DNA of 60,938 nucleotides, taken from contig NZ_JACBYP010000044.1 in the NCBI RefSeq assembly GCF_018982965.1, forward strand, positions 1-60,938. Reading direction: 5' to 3'. The position numbers and the translations under genes were made by a program. The notes beneath the pieces are model-generated. The model worked only from the letters and a program-made list of their open reading frames with translations. It was not told the DNA's origin and did not search any database. Origin of the DNA: Streptomyces mayonensis (lineage in GTDB: Bacteria; Actinomycetota; Actinomycetes; Streptomycetales; Streptomycetaceae). Each line of letters starts with the position of its first letter. The stretch's first letter is position 1. Shown in pieces: positions 42,301 through 45,300 of the stretch.

Positions 42301-45300
42301 ACGTACGGATCCCGTCTCCCCGGACCGGTCGGGAGCAGGGCGACAGTGCCCTTCGCGCCCCATGTGGCCCGACCGAGGACGGCGCTGATGACGGCTCGCG
42401 GGTCGGGGTGGGAGGCCCCACCGGTGCCGCGGCCGGTGGCCCCGGCGGCGGCCTCCGTTTCCCGGACAGTGTTCGAGACGGCCAGGACGACCTCGGTGTC
42501 CCGTGGGCGGGAACCGAGGACGCGGTCGAGTGCCAGCAGCTCGGCGATCTCGTCGTAGGGCACCCGGCCGCTGAACTTGTTGGGCAGGTTCATGCGCAGG
42601 TGTCCCGGCTCGGACCTGGCCCACACCATGTACCCCGGAGACCCCGTGGGCCTGTTCCACGGTGGATCCTCCTGGCCGGTGTGCCGGAGGTCACCGGCCT
42701 CCGACCGGGCGCCCATATCGATATGGTCGGTGACCGCCGACGCCTTCCGAGCGGCGCTGGTCCAGTTGCGGCCGACCGGCTCGCCGTCGGGGCCCAGCAC
42801 GAGAGTGGCGTCCGAGAGGGCGCCCAGGGCCTCCAGGTGGAAGGCGCCCAGCGCGGTCAGGTCGTCCACGTCGACGCCCGCGGCCGCAGCCTGGGTGACC
42901 AGGCCGAGCAGATTCTTACGGAGGGCCGGGTCCGGCCGGTCCAGATGCAGGATCCTCGCTGTGAGTGCGTCCGGGTCGGAAACCCGGCTCTCCCACTCCA
43001 GCGCCTTGGTCCTGGCCCAGAACAGCGCGGTGCGCTCGGCATCCCCGACGGTCTTCGAGCCGTCGGGCCGTCGCAGGACGTGGGCGGCGGCGTCCAGGCC
43101 CGACGCGTCGTAGGCGGACAGCTCCCGCGCCACGGCGGTCACGTGCGGCAGGTCGACGAAGTCGGAGAGCACGCTGTCGGGTTGCCGGTTCACGGTGTCG
43201 GCGGCGCTGAACAGCAGGGCTCGGATGTCGACGGGGCCCGCCTGGTCGCCGTGCTGCCGCACGTGGTGCGCCTGGGCGGCACGCTCCAGCAGGTCGAGGG
43301 TGAACGGGGTGAGGTCGCGCAGTGCCGGGTCGGCGGCGCGCAGGGTCTCCAGCGCGCCGATGCCGGCGAGGAGTTCTCCGTACCGGCTGTCGTCCTCGAT
43401 CGTCGTGCCGAAGGTCAGCCGCAGGGCGCGGACCAGCCGCAGCGTGCGGTCGCGCGTGGCGTCCGAGACCGGCTGGGTGGGGTCCGTGTGCAGGCCGGCG
43501 GCGCGGGCGCGGTCGTCGAGTACGGTTCCGGCGGGCTCGGGGCGGATCTCCAGCCACCTGCCGCGCCGGCCTCGCGAGTCCGTGTACATGAAGTGGACGA
43601 ACTTGCCGTTCCGCCGTTTGACGCCCACCGGGTGGGTGGCGGCGTACACGGTGCGTCCGGTCTCGTTGGCGATGTGCTGGGCCTCGCTGATGACCCCCAC
43701 CGGGTCGGAGACGAAGACGTCCTTGATGCCTCTGCGGGTACGGAACAGGCCCGGAAGCGCGGCATCCTGGCACGCCTCCGCCACGATGGCGTGATCCTTG
43801 GGCAGCCGCGCCAGGCTCGGACGCCGCTTCAGCATGCCGCCGGTCGCCGGCCCCTGGGAGTGGTGGGACGGGTCCGTCTTCGTCGGTGCCGCGGTCGTCC
43901 CGGCGGTCCCGTGTGCGGCGTGGAGGTACGCCGGTTTGCCGGCGAACGGAACGGCCTCGCTGTCCTTGGTCCACTCCCGGGTCACCGGGTCGAGGTGCCA
44001 CAGCTCCGTCGCCGACAACGCATACCGCAGCGTTCGGACCCGGCGCGGAGCCTCGGAGTCGGTGAACAGGCCCCGGCCGATCTGCTTCCCGTCCATGACG
44101 ATGGTGTGGGACTGCACCTCGTTCTCCCAGGCCGGGGCGTTCTCGGACTCCGCCGGATCCCGGACGAGTCCGGGAGTGCTGAGGATCCAGTCGGCGGGTG
44201 AGAGCCCCTTCGCGAAGGTCAGGGAGGGGACGAAGGGCAGGGACGGGTCGTCCTGCGGCTCCACCGAGACGTGTCCGTTGACCGCCCAGACGTCCCGCCC
44301 GATCCGGTCCGCGACCTGGCGCGGGAGCTTCTGCTCCCCGTTGCCGGCCCCGGAGACGATCAGTACCACGGGAGTGTCCGTCGGGAGACCGCTCAATTCG
44401 AGGTCGAGAGCCACCAGTTCGGCGAAGACGTCGATCGGTACCCGGCGCGGGGGCCCGGCATCACCCCGCACGACGACGTGCTCGTGGTCGCCGTCCGCCA
44501 CCACGACGTACGGTTCCGGCCCGCCCGGACGGTGCCAGCGTGCGGGCTGGGCCTCGGCATACTGGGGGGCTTCCCCGGTTCTGAGGGTCACCTCGCCGGT
44601 GCTGGTGGGGTCCCAGTGGGGGAGGGCGGTGCCCGTCCAGTTGCGGCCCCGGAAACGGCCCTCGGGAGAGACCAACGCGTGGGTGCCGGAACGGACACCC
44701 CAGAGCTCCAGATGGAATGCGGCCAGCCTGGCCAGGCCGGTCATCTGCTGCGTCTCCGGCTCCATCGCGAGCCGGAGCAGGTCACCGCGCAGGGTGTTGG
44801 TCACCGGATCAGCGGGATCCAGGAGCAGCACCCGGCGGGTCACGGCGTCCAGGTCGAGGGGCCCGGCGCGCAGCGCAGGGTCGGCCCGGCGGAGCCGGTC
44901 GATGCGCGCGAGGGCGTCCAGCAGCACGGGATACTGCCGGCTCGACCCAATGCCGGGGCCCAACACGTCCACCAGCAGCTGCTGGTGGTGAAGTTCGTCC
45001 GACGGCGGGGAGTCGTCGAGGTCCATGGGGTCCGGACCGTGTGCGTCGGTCTCCCGGTCCGCGATCACGTCGAGCGGCTCCGGGGACCCGGGCGCGGAGG
45101 AGAGGCCGGGCATCTCGGCCGGTTCCCGGGCGCTGAGGACGCCATCGTCGAAGGAGTCGAAGGAGTCCAAGGACACGTCCGGCAGGACCGGCTGTACGGC
45201 GGACTTGGCGGAGAGCGGTGCCACCGGGTGCGCGTCGGTCGGCAGTGCGCCGGACTCGGTCGGGACCGGCTCATAAGGGGGCGGGGGGTCGGAGTCCGGG

